Shown piece by piece: positions 33,598 through 41,375 of a stretch of 64,000 nucleotides of DNA. Both the position numbers and the translations under genes were made by a program. Source of the DNA: Rhodobiaceae bacterium UBA7804 (lineage in GTDB: Bacteria; Pseudomonadota; Alphaproteobacteria; Parvibaculales; Parvibaculaceae); assembly GCA_002480495.1 (NCBI GenBank), contig DLCG01000008.1:218635-282634 (forward strand), written 5' to 3'. Every line of letters begins with the position of its first letter. The stretch's first letter is position 1. The notes beneath the pieces were generated by a model. It had not been told where the DNA came from, made no database searches, and was given only the letters and a program-made list of their open reading frames with translations.

Positions 33598-35061
33598 GTG
33601 GCAACTGGGTCCGGGATCGACAATTTGACCTCTGACGAAAGTACAATCCCGCCGGTGGATCGAACGGATTATTCGAGATACTGGCTGACGCTGAGGTTCC
33701 ACGATCCCAAGGTCGAGGATGCCTTCGCTCGGAAGAACTATGCGCAGCAGATCGGTATTACCCGGCTCTCGGTGGCGGGCGGCGCCGTCGTGTTCGCATT
33801 GTTTGGATTGCTGGACGTCTACATCATTCCCGACGTTCTCTACGAAGCGTGGGCTTTGCGCTTCGGCCTCGTGTGCCCGGCTCTTTTCGCGCTTGTTGCG
33901 CTCTCCTATACGCGGTTCGTCACACACAGGAACACCGGCTGGCTTTCCTTCGTGATGCTCATTCCCGGCCTCTCGGTAACGGTGATGACAGCGATCGCGG
34001 AGGCTCCCGGCGCCTATCTCTATTACGGCGGCCTTGTGGTTGTGATCGGCTACAGCAACTGCCTCTGGCGACTGAGCTATATCTATTCAACCATCGTGTC
34101 CGTGATCACGATCCTCGCCTATCAATGGGTCGTACTCTTCGTGAATCCGGTGCCGCAGGACATCCTGATCAGCAATACGACGTTCCTTGCGTCGACTGTA
34201 GGCATCAGCATGTTCCTGAACTACGTCCAGGAAATGCAGCTGCGCAACAGCTTTGTCGACAACGAGAAACTTCGTTCGGAACAGATCCGCTCGGAGCGTC
34301 TCCTCAGCCGCTCGGAAGCCGCCAACCGGGCAAAGAATGACTTCCTCGCGATCATGAGCCATGAGTTGCGCACACCGCTCAATGCGATCATCGGTTTCTC
34401 GGAAATCATTTCGAACCAGATGTTCGGCCCCGTCGGCCAGCCAAAATATGTCGACTATGCAAGCGATATTCGCGCGAGCGGCGCCCATCTTCTGAGCATC
34501 ATCAACGACATCCTGGATATTTCGAAGGCGGAAGCAGGGAAGCTCCAGCTAGAGGAAGAACCGATCGATCCCGTTGAAGCGCTCAACCGCACGATGCGCA
34601 TGTTCCGCCAGCGTGCCTCTGAACTCGGCGTCGATCTCACCTTCCGCGTTCGCGATGACATTCCCTGGCTTATCGCCGACCCGCGCCTCTTCAATCAGGT
34701 TGCAATCAACCTGACCTCGAACGCTCTGAAATTCACGCCCGAGAATGGCAATGTCTGGGTGGAACTCAGTTTCAACAATGCCGGCGACATGGTGCTCAGC
34801 GTGAAGGATACCGGTATCGGCATAAAGGCGTCCGACACCCAGAGAATCTTCGAACCCTTCGTACAGGTCGAAGACGCCATGTCGCGCACTCATCAGGGTA
34901 CGGGACTTGGTCTGCCGCTCGTGCGCAAGATCATGAGCCTGCATGGCGGCACTGTGGAGCTTGAAAGCGTGATCGGCGAGGGAACAACCGTGAGCGCGAC
35001 GTTCCCGAAAAGCCGGTTCGTCGCGCCCCAGGTCGATGAATTGCAGTGGCAGGCAAGCTGA
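33598..35061 (+). CDS. Membrane sensor histidine kinase, PleC/DivJ/PdhS-like core
   Basis: The 487-residue kinase has about five or six hydrophobic helices at 60-210 and no recognised periplasmic domain. A short coiled linker leads to the phosphoacceptor helix with AIMSHELRTPLNAIIGFSEII. The next helix contains HLLSIINDILDISKAEAG, and the HATPase domain has NLTSNALKFTP, VKDTGIGI and GTGLGLPLV. This type of core is found in alphaproteobacterial kinases that act on the DivK/CtrA pathway, but that is family resemblance only. The start is a GTG at 33598. Two CtrA-like boxes lie upstream. No response regulator gene is adjacent; it converges on the PilZ-methyltransferase gene six bases away. Confidence 0.87.
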   Translation: MATGSGIDNLTSDESTIPPVDRTDYSRYWLTLRFHDPKVEDAFARKNYAQQIGITRLSVAGGAVVFALFGLLDVYIIPDVLYEAWALRFGLVCPALFALVALSYTRFVTHRNTGWLSFVMLIPGLSVTVMTAIAEAPGAYLYYGGLVVVIGYSNCLWRLSYIYSTIVSVITILAYQWVVLFVNPVPQDILISNTTFLASTVGISMFLNYVQEMQLRNSFVDNEKLRSEQIRSERLLSRSEAANRAKNDFLAIMSHELRTPLNAIIGFSEIISNQMFGPVGQPKYVDYASDIRASGAHLLSIINDILDISKAEAGKLQLEEEPIDPVEALNRTMRMFRQRASELGVDLTFRVRDDIPWLIADPRLFNQVAINLTSNALKFTPENGNVWVELSFNNAGDMVLSVKDTGIGIKASDTQRIFEPFVQVEDAMSRTHQGTGLGLPLVRKIMSLHGGTVELESVIGEGTTVSATFPKSRFVAPQVDELQWQAS

Positions 35062-35067
35062 CCCAAG

Positions 35068-36522
35068 TCAGACCGGCTTGTCGACTACCATCAGATAGAT
35101 GCACTTCGTCGAGTCGATATCGATCGACACATTCCTGACGTCGAGCCCGTCGATGAGCTCAAGCATATCCGCTTCCGTCCGGTAGATAAGACTCCAGTCC
35201 GTGACAAACTCGAGCGGCCACTCGCAGCTTTCCCTGCCCTTTCTCACATTCGCGAGAATGAGCTTTCCGCCGGGCTTCACCTGCTCGTAAAGATCGCGCG
35301 TCAGCGCTTTTGCCCTGCGAGCGGAGAGATAGTCGTATAGCCCAAGGCTGTAGATCACATCCTGAGGCGGCAGCGCCCTGAACAGCGCCCCCGCTTTCAA
35401 CAACTGCGCGAATGATGCCTGCAGGCATTGCACCTTCGCTCTTCCGGCATGCCGCACCACCTCCGGATAGGCATGCTCGTAGGCATGAGTAAGCGCCCTG
35501 TCATCCTGATCGATCAAGGTGAAGTTCACCGGACGGGGCAAGCGTTCGATCTTCAGATAATCATAGACTTCATATGCCGATCCGCATCCCAGATTGGCTA
35601 TGTTGAGCGGCGTCTCTGCCGGCTCCTCGGCTATGTAGTCAGCGACGATCTTCTGCGTCATGCGCAGACGCGTACCGACGCAGGCGCCCGTTTCTATGCC
35701 GATACGATGCAGCAGCTTCTCGTAAGGCGTATTGCCGACGCGCTGCCACTCGTAGACGTAGTTCATGATCTGGAAGTCGCCCGGATAGCCAAGCGGCTTT
35801 TCATAACAGCGCTTCATCACCGCACCGGGCATGAAATCCGGTGTGAGAACGCGCTCGGCATAGCGTTTGTGCCGTGCGAGTACCGCTGGATCGGCCCAGA
35901 CCGGTTCCAGCACGTCGTTGCCCTTGTACCAGAGGTCCTTCCATTGCGGGACCATGCGATCCTCGCATGCGATGAGCGCTTCAAGCAGCAGCTTTTCACG
36001 TTCCTCTCCGCCTGCCTTGAGACGGGCTTCATAATTTTCGAGCACTCCCTTGTAGGAGCGGAAGAGATTGATGATCTCGCTGCAGAGCTGCTGGAACTCC
36101 GGCAGGATGCCTTCTGACGTCGCGAAGAGCGGATCGGCAAGCGCCTGCGACAGGACGAGATTGTCGTGCTCGCTAACGATGCCCGGAATATCGAGATAAC
36201 CGGAGGTGAACTCGAGCCCCACAACCGTTCTCAACCCATGGGGCTCAACGCGCCGGACCCGCCCCGCTCCACCGAACAGGCGGGTTTCGCCTATCCGGAA
36301 CTCGAAGGGCATTTCGGATCCGATACGGTCATCCCAGCCATCCGTGCGTGAACTCTGAATGGCCAGGCCGGTCATGCTCAGATTCTTGAGTTGCGCCCGC
36401 TCATTCTCGATCAGAACGGCCGGGACGGCCTCCCGGAATAGCTGCTCGGGCCGGAACCGTTCGGCCCGGTAAAACATCCGGCGGCCTTCAGCCCCGGTCA
36501 GTTGCTCATAAGTACGTATCAC
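35068..36522 (-). CDS. PilZ domain-methyltransferase fusion protein
   Basis: The 484-residue protein begins with a PilZ-like domain (about 15-110). It has the NLSMTG (N-x-S-x-x-G) c-di-GMP signature at 47-52 and Arg-rich sequence before it. A helical middle part (about 115-300) contains CYEKPLGYPGDFQIMNYVY. The class I SAM methyltransferase domain follows, with motif I NIANLGCGSAYEV near 307-319, VNFTLIDQDDRAL and VIYSLGLYDYLS. The C-terminal half resembles proteins annotated as 3-hydroxypalmitate methyl ester synthases (PhcB-like), which is a weak recollection. The GTG at 36522 with AGGTGGGGCC upstream is my preferred start; a GTG at 36564 would add 14 residues. A CtrA-like box is 65 bases upstream. 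Confidence 0.8.
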   Translation of the reverse strand: MIRTYEQLTGAEGRRMFYRAERFRPEQLFREAVPAVLIENERAQLKNLSMTGLAIQSSRTDGWDDRIGSEMPFEFRIGETRLFGGAGRVRRVEPHGLRTVVGLEFTSGYLDIPGIVSEHDNLVLSQALADPLFATSEGILPEFQQLCSEIINLFRSYKGVLENYEARLKAGGEEREKLLLEALIACEDRMVPQWKDLWYKGNDVLEPVWADPAVLARHKRYAERVLTPDFMPGAVMKRCYEKPLGYPGDFQIMNYVYEWQRVGNTPYEKLLHRIGIETGACVGTRLRMTQKIVADYIAEEPAETPLNIANLGCGSAYEVYDYLKIERLPRPVNFTLIDQDDRALTHAYEHAYPEVVRHAGRAKVQCLQASFAQLLKAGALFRALPPQDVIYSLGLYDYLSARRAKALTRDLYEQVKPGGKLILANVRKGRESCEWPLEFVTDWSLIYRTEADMLELIDGLDVRNVSIDIDSTKCIYLMVVDKPV

Positions 36523-36580
36523 TGGCCCCACCTGTCTCAAAAACGGACAATACCAAGGAATCACAGGGTTCCCGCCGTTA

Positions 36581-36612
36581 CAATTCCTAACGAAAGTTTA
36601 AAACGGGAATTG
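36581..36612. promoter_or_regulatory. Inverted repeat CAATTCC-N18-GGAATTG
   Basis: Perfect 7-bp arms flank an AT-rich 18-base centre that includes the CtrA-like box. It could be an operator or a hairpin; the arms are too far apart for a tight terminator. Confidence 0.35.
36587..36601 (-). promoter_or_regulatory. CtrA-like box upstream of the PilZ-methyltransferase gene
   Basis: On the minus strand TTAA-N7-TTAG (complement of CTAA at 36587-36590 and TTAA at 36598-36601) fits the CtrA core with one mismatch. It lies 65 bases before the preferred GTG start. Confidence 0.4.
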
Positions 36613-36824
36613 CAGCTATTCCACAACCGCCATTTCAGGCAACAGTTGTGCCAGAGCGATGAGGGCAGCCAGTATGTGCGGTCAGAGCTTTTTCTGCCTC
36701 GCTGGCCGCAGATCCTGATGATTGGACTTGTTGTAGGCGGCGGGCATGCGTAGCAGAATGCCTGCTATACAAGACCCCTGTGTAAAAATTGGGGATTCGC
36801 ACTGCCGGAAGGGGAATATTCGAT

Positions 36825-37619
36825 ATGGTCGAGGCGTCGTTCCTCAAACTGCCACATAAGAACTCTGCTGAAGGAGACGAGTCCGGTCTGCTCGTCGACT
36901 ACGAAGCCCTGAGGGCCCAGAGCGGAGATCTATCCCGGCACTACCGGTCCAACGCCCCCTTTCCGCATATCGTTATCGACGACTTCCTGCCCTCTCGTAC
37001 AATCGACAGGCTGATCGAGGACTACCCCTACGACCAGAGCCTACCCGTGTGGAACGACGCCACTCATCGCCACAAGGACACGGGTGAGTTCATTCAGAAA
37101 GACAAGCGCAACATCCGCGACCTCCTCCGGATGCCCCCCAGCTACAGGCAGCTTATCTGGGAACTCAACTCCCACTACTTCCTGGACTTTCTGAGCAAGC
37201 TCAGCGGTATCAAGAACCTTTTGCCGGACCCCAATCTGCGTGGTGCCGGCATTCACCAGATTGGAACGGGCGGCTTCTTAAAGGTCCATGCCGACTTCAC
37301 GCTGCAGCGCGACTTTGCCCTGTCCCGCAGGATCAACCTGCTTCTCTACCTGAACCGGGACTGGCCCGAAGAATATGGAGGCCATCTTGAACTCTGGGAC
37401 CGGGAGATAAAGGGACCCCCGAAGCGCGTTCTGCCGATCGCAAACAGATGCGTGATCTTTTCCACAACGGCCGACTCATTCCACGGCCACCCGAAGCCGT
37501 TGACCTGCCCTGAGGGCGTCTACCGTAAATCCATCGCTCTCTATTTTTATACGAATGGACGCCCGGACGATAAGACACCTCCGGTCATTTCGACGGATTG
37601 GCGGGATACTCCTTTTTGA
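36825..37619 (+). CDS. 2-oxoglutarate/Fe(II)-dependent oxygenase
   Basis: The 264-residue protein has the double-stranded beta-helix iron site. HADF gives His155 and Asp157. SFHGHPKPL gives the distal His (about 220-222), and Arg234 in YRKSIALYFY is the likely 2-oxoglutarate ligand. The FPHIVIDDFLP start is typical of prolyl-4-hydroxylase-like members. It probably hydroxylates a protein side chain, sugar or lipid. The ATG at 36825 is preceded by GGAAGGGG; an upstream TTG at 36789 is possible. It faces the methyltransferase-glycosyltransferase operon and ends 57 bases from it. Confidence 0.85.
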   Translation: MVEASFLKLPHKNSAEGDESGLLVDYEALRAQSGDLSRHYRSNAPFPHIVIDDFLPSRTIDRLIEDYPYDQSLPVWNDATHRHKDTGEFIQKDKRNIRDLLRMPPSYRQLIWELNSHYFLDFLSKLSGIKNLLPDPNLRGAGIHQIGTGGFLKVHADFTLQRDFALSRRINLLLYLNRDWPEEYGGHLELWDREIKGPPKRVLPIANRCVIFSTTADSFHGHPKPLTCPEGVYRKSIALYFYTNGRPDDKTPPVISTDWRDTPF

Positions 37620-37676
37620 GCGATGGCAAAACCGCAGAGAAACCGGCCTTACCAGCACTGCCCCTCTGAAAACCGC

Positions 37677-38480
37677 CTACTTGCCTGACTTGGCCTTGAC
37701 CGGTTTCTTTTCGTTTGCCTTCGCCTTTGCCTTCTCTTCCTCCAGCTTCCGCAAGCGCTTCACCTTGTGGGTGTTTTCCATGTGCTTGCTTGCGTGGACA
37801 TAGAAGGCGCGAAGATTGGCCGCGGCCTCCTCACCAGTTTCGCCTGGGAAGAGGAGCTTGAGCAATTCCGGATCGTTCTGACGGTCTCCGCCGGGCTTGC
37901 GCAAAACACCAAGACCAAATCCGTGGTTGAAGGTGAAGGTCTCATGTTGACCGGTAAGTTCCTGCCAGAACTTCCACGCGCCGAAATCCTGCAATCTCGC
38001 CTGCACATCGTGAAACAGGATGATGCCGCCAGGTTTGACCTTTGGATACCAGTTGGCGAAATCTTCGCTCACCGCCTCATAAGTATGGAATCCATCTATG
38101 TGCAGAAGCTCGATGCTGTCTTCATCGAAATGACGCAGCGCTTCGTTGAAGAACATGCGCATGAGATACGAGAAGCCGTGATAGTTCTGCCTGTTATGGT
38201 TGTTGACCATTGAGAATACGGACTCATCGTATTTATCCGTATGCGCATCGCCCTCGAATGTATCGACGGCATAGCATAGCCCATCGATGTCGTTTTCCTT
38301 CATCGCCTGACAGAAGGTGAAATAGGAAAGCCCTTTGTGCGTTCCCAGTTCGACAAGGAGCTTTGGGCGCATCGCCGTGACGAGATCATATCCGAAAGGG
38401 AGATGGTCGATCCATGTGCTGAACACCCGATGAAGCGGATCGAAGTGCCGGATCGAAGGCGGCATGTAGACGATAGTCAT
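37677..38480 (-). CDS. Class I SAM-dependent methyltransferase
   Basis: This 267-residue enzyme has a SAM-binding strand (PKLLVELGTHKGLSYFTF, about 39-56), an acidic strand end CYAVDTFEGDAHTDKY, and LLHIDGFHTYEAVSEDF. A catalytic-type GGIILFHDVQ (Asp) follows. The pattern fits the Methyltransf_24/TylF-like group that often acts on sugars or polysaccharides. The C-terminus is a Lys/Glu/Ala-rich tail (about 240-267). It is the last gene of a minus-strand run with two glycosyltransferases and a sulfotransferase. Confidence 0.82.
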   Translation of the reverse strand: MTIVYMPPSIRHFDPLHRVFSTWIDHLPFGYDLVTAMRPKLLVELGTHKGLSYFTFCQAMKENDIDGLCYAVDTFEGDAHTDKYDESVFSMVNNHNRQNYHGFSYLMRMFFNEALRHFDEDSIELLHIDGFHTYEAVSEDFANWYPKVKPGGIILFHDVQARLQDFGAWKFWQELTGQHETFTFNHGFGLGVLRKPGGDRQNDPELLKLLFPGETGEEAAANLRAFYVHASKHMENTHKVKRLRKLEEEKAKAKANEKKPVKAKSGK

Positions 38481-38514
38481 GCAATCAAGCTCCTGAGACA
38501 GGCTGGGTGCAAAC

Positions 38515-39516
38515 TCAATTTTCAGAATTCAAGGAAATCAGCTTCCGATGCTTCCGTTTCCTGCGATCGTCCTCGTAGGGGTCCCGCCCTTCTGCGTCGA
38601 GGCGAGTGAATCGTCGAATACCCTTTTCAACGGAGGATTTCAGATACCGGAGCGACGGGCCGCGAATTCTCCCAAGGAAGGTGAACTCTACGGTCGGCGA
38701 CCGGAAAGGGTGCCCGAGTATTTCGTGAAGCTGCTCGCGGATTTTCTCCAGAAGGTCATCCCGGTCTTCCTTGCCGGACGTCGTGACGCCGCCATGGATC
38801 TGATGAAATGACCCTTCGCCAGCCAGAAGGAAAGGCTCCGTGTCCGGATGAGTGGCGAGCTTGAAATAGATATAAAGGTTCAAGGCCCCGCCGCCCGGCA
38901 AATCGAATCTTTCGCTCGCCCCTCCTATTTCCTCGAAAATCTTCTTCGAGACGAAAATGCAATTGCATTCCAGAAATGGGTGAAAGAATCCATTTCTGTT
39001 CGCTCCGCAATTGCAGGAGATGTCAAAAAGACGATAGCCATTGTTCTTCCAGTCGATTTCGTCGAGAAGTGCCTTTTCCACCTCTTCTGTGTAGCCGTGC
39101 TCAAGGTTGAACTGCTGCTCATGTTCACCGAGGTGATATCCGGGTACAACCACCAGGGCTTCATCGTTCATCTTGAACGCCATCAGCGCATGGCGAACCA
39201 CACCTGGCGTTACCATCCGCGCGCCATCGATCAGCAAGCCGATATATTTGCCTTTCGCGACTCCAACACCGAAATTGATGGCTGCTGCGGGCGAAACACC
39301 TTCTTCCTCTCGAATAAAATAACGGAAGTTGCCGGGCAGTTTCTCGATGGACGCCGCGTCCATATTTCTGGCCGAACGGTTCTCAACGATCACGACCTCG
39401 TAGTCGTCGGCGTTGACGTCTTGCTGATAGTCCGGAGCAAAGCTGAGGAGCGTATTGAACGCCTGCCTCGGCATGTCATAAGCGATAATGATGATCGAGA
39501 GGAGCGGCGTCTTCAT
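38515..39516 (-). CDS. Family 2 glycosyltransferase (copy B)
   Basis: The 333-residue GT-A protein starts with LLSIIIIAYDMPRQAFNTLLSF. It has the nucleotide-sugar strand DYEVVIVENRSARN and a GLLIDGARMVTPGVV segment where a DxD-like motif is expected but only a single Asp is seen. FDLPGGGALNLY and GEGSFHQIHGGVTT follow. No membrane helices; donor and acceptor unknown. It overlaps the upstream glycosyltransferase by 4 bp and is its paralogue. Basic C-terminal tail (RRKRKHRK). Confidence 0.82.
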   Translation of the reverse strand: MKTPLLSIIIIAYDMPRQAFNTLLSFAPDYQQDVNADDYEVVIVENRSARNMDAASIEKLPGNFRYFIREEEGVSPAAAINFGVGVAKGKYIGLLIDGARMVTPGVVRHALMAFKMNDEALVVVPGYHLGEHEQQFNLEHGYTEEVEKALLDEIDWKNNGYRLFDISCNCGANRNGFFHPFLECNCIFVSKKIFEEIGGASERFDLPGGGALNLYIYFKLATHPDTEPFLLAGEGSFHQIHGGVTTSGKEDRDDLLEKIREQLHEILGHPFRSPTVEFTFLGRIRGPSLRYLKSSVEKGIRRFTRLDAEGRDPYEDDRRKRKHRKLISLNSEN

Positions 39517-40457
39517 CGCTCCTCCGCCTTCCCTTGCTTATGCACCTTATCCAGCGATTGCCGCAGGAAACGATATACAGGCGGCCGTGCCGTTCCGAAG
39601 AGGATGGGTTTTGCCTTGGGGCTCTCCCTGTCCTCGCCGCGTATCGCGATATCCTGTTCCGTCAACAGCCTGTAAACACGTTCTCGCTCTTCGCTTCGCG
39701 TGCCGGTCGTTACGCCGCCATGAAACTGATGAAACGATCCCTCTCCGAAAAGCAGATAGAAGGGAACACCCGGCGGATCGAGCAAGCGCTTGTACAGGTC
39801 CAGATTGGCATTGCCACCACCGAAGTCATCGTAGCGACTGTCCATCCCTCCTATATCTTTCCACTTACGAACCGAAAGCCCGATGAAGTTGCTCTCCGAA
39901 TTGGGCCTGAAGAATCCGGACTGACAAGAACCGCTGAGAACCGCAATCTCGAATAGCCGATAGCCATTTTCAGGCCAGCGAATGCTCTTCAGAAGTTTCG
40001 CCTCAGCTTTCTCGTCATAGCCTTCGTTGACGGCAACCTGCTGAAGCTTGCGGCCGATGTGGTACCCCGGCGTCGAAACGACGGCATCCGGATTCATCCG
40101 AAACACCTGAAGCATATGCCCCACGACACCCGGCGTAACCATACGCGCCCCATCGATCATGATGGCAATGTGAGATCCCCGCGCTTTCGATGCTCCGAAG
40201 TTCACCGCATGCACGGGTGTTCGCTGAGTTTCCTGTCGCAGAAAGTAGCGAACATTCCGAGCGTGACGCGTCGCGCGTTCCTCTCCGAGATTCTTGTCGG
40301 AGCTGTTTTCGACAACGATGACTTCATAGTCCTCTTCTTCCGCACCGACCTGATATGCAGGACTGAGAGACTGCAGGGTCTTATCTGCCTGATCGGGCAT
40401 CTTGTAGACGATCATCACGATCGACAGATAAGGCTTTCGGCGGAACAGTCTGAACAT
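39513..40457 (-). CDS. Family 2 glycosyltransferase (copy A)
   Basis: The 314-residue GT-A protein aligns along its length with the next gene: YLSIVMIVYKMPDQADKTLQSLSPAYQ, YEVIVVENSSDKN, IAIMIDGARMVTPGVVGHML and GEGSFHQFHGGVTTG. The two therefore came from a tandem duplication and have since diverged. The MIDGARMVTPG block again has one Asp in place of a canonical DxD. It is four bases downstream of the sulfotransferase, so the two are probably co-translated. Confidence 0.83.
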   Translation of the reverse strand: MFRLFRRKPYLSIVMIVYKMPDQADKTLQSLSPAYQVGAEEEDYEVIVVENSSDKNLGEERATRHARNVRYFLRQETQRTPVHAVNFGASKARGSHIAIMIDGARMVTPGVVGHMLQVFRMNPDAVVSTPGYHIGRKLQQVAVNEGYDEKAEAKLLKSIRWPENGYRLFEIAVLSGSCQSGFFRPNSESNFIGLSVRKWKDIGGMDSRYDDFGGGNANLDLYKRLLDPPGVPFYLLFGEGSFHQFHGGVTTGTRSEERERVYRLLTEQDIAIRGEDRESPKAKPILFGTARPPVYRFLRQSLDKVHKQGKAEER

Positions 40458-40461
40458 GAGT

Positions 40462-41187
40462 CTACCGGGCCCGATTCCGCAAAGCCTTGTACAAGGCTTT
40501 CAGTTCATCGGGTATGGAACCGCTCTTTGCTTTGTGATGCTTGAGCTCAGGAGTGAAGAAGCGCTCGTCAGGCGGCGATTTCAGCCCCAGTTCCGCACAA
40601 ATTTCATCGAGTTTCTGGTGAAGAATTTCCTCGGTTTCGTCAAAGCACAAAAGAGGAAAGTCCATACGTCTATGGAGTTCAAGCAGGCGGCTATTGTATG
40701 CCTTCCACAGCTCAAAGGCCTTTTCTTCGGTTATCCGCCCGCGTTTTCGAAGTGACCGGGACACGGACTCTGGATGACGGAAAATGCCCACGAACTGAAG
40801 ATCGGGAACCAGATCCAGCCACCCTTCGACCAGCAACAGGCTTCTCGGATCCTTGAAGCCCCAGCGCGGTTCATCCGCGTATTGATCCATCCAGCGACGA
40901 GCAGCCGCAATTTCGTCGTCAGTCCAGATAAGTGCACCTGGAGGCGGATTGTCCCAGGCGAACCCATGACGCGCCAAGACGGCATCGTGAAATGCAACGA
41001 TGTCCTGGTTTTCGCGATTACCCTTGAGGTTATGTCTGTTCCAGGCGCTGTATTCGCCGAGCTCCAGACCCGCCAGCTGCAAAGACCCGGTAAGAAAGCT
41101 GGTGCCACTACGGTGCATGCCGACAATCATGACCGGCGGCGCCAAGAAAGCTGCGGTACCGCGTGGCGCGGGACTCTCAAAATTCAC
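40462..41187 (-). CDS. Sulfotransferase family protein
   Basis: The 241-residue enzyme has the PAPS loop VMIVGMHRSGTSFLTGSLQLAG (about 18-39) and the 3'-phosphate site FVGIFRHPESVSRSLRKRG (about 130-148). It should transfer sulfate from PAPS to a hydroxyl or amine of a sugar, lipid or peptide. The start is a GTG with GGGGGAAGGCA upstream. It opens the ST-GT-GT-methyltransferase run and lies 188 bases below the exporter start-to-end in the same direction. No PAPS synthesis genes are in the window. Confidence 0.82.
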   Translation of the reverse strand: MNFESPAPRGTAAFLAPPVMIVGMHRSGTSFLTGSLQLAGLELGEYSAWNRHNLKGNRENQDIVAFHDAVLARHGFAWDNPPPGALIWTDDEIAAARRWMDQYADEPRWGFKDPRSLLLVEGWLDLVPDLQFVGIFRHPESVSRSLRKRGRITEEKAFELWKAYNSRLLELHRRMDFPLLCFDETEEILHQKLDEICAELGLKSPPDERFFTPELKHHKAKSGSIPDELKALYKALRNRAR

Positions 41188-41211
41188 TGCCTTCCCCCAA
41201 ATTTTGCAGCT

Positions 41212-41226
41212 TTCCGCAGAGCGGAA
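41212..41226. promoter_or_regulatory. Inverted repeat TTCCGC-AGA-GCGGAA upstream of the sulfotransferase gene
   Basis: A perfect 6-bp repeat with a 3-base centre lies 25 bases before the GTG start, in an AT-rich 188-base gap. It could be an operator or a weak hairpin between the exporter and sulfotransferase genes. Confidence 0.3.
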
Positions 41227-41375
41227 GTTCGTAAATTGATATTATTTCTTGTACCACGCAAGGGCCAGCGTTTCTCAAGCGTGGATCGAGATTTGCCTGT
41301 GAAGGTAGGTTCGGAAGGCAAGCCGTCGAAATGCGTACCTTTCCTGTGTTCGCTGGCTTCCGCCCCTGGGTAGCG

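Larger units (their letters stand above)
36523..36824. other. Divergent regulatory region without a gene
   Basis: This 302-base gap separates the PilZ-methyltransferase and oxygenase genes. It is AT-richer than the coding DNA. It contains the inverted repeat at 36581-36612 and the CtrA-like box at 36587-36601. A possible -10 element (TATACA at 36776-36781) has no convincing -35. I see no open frame with a ribosome binding site in it. Confidence 0.5.
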
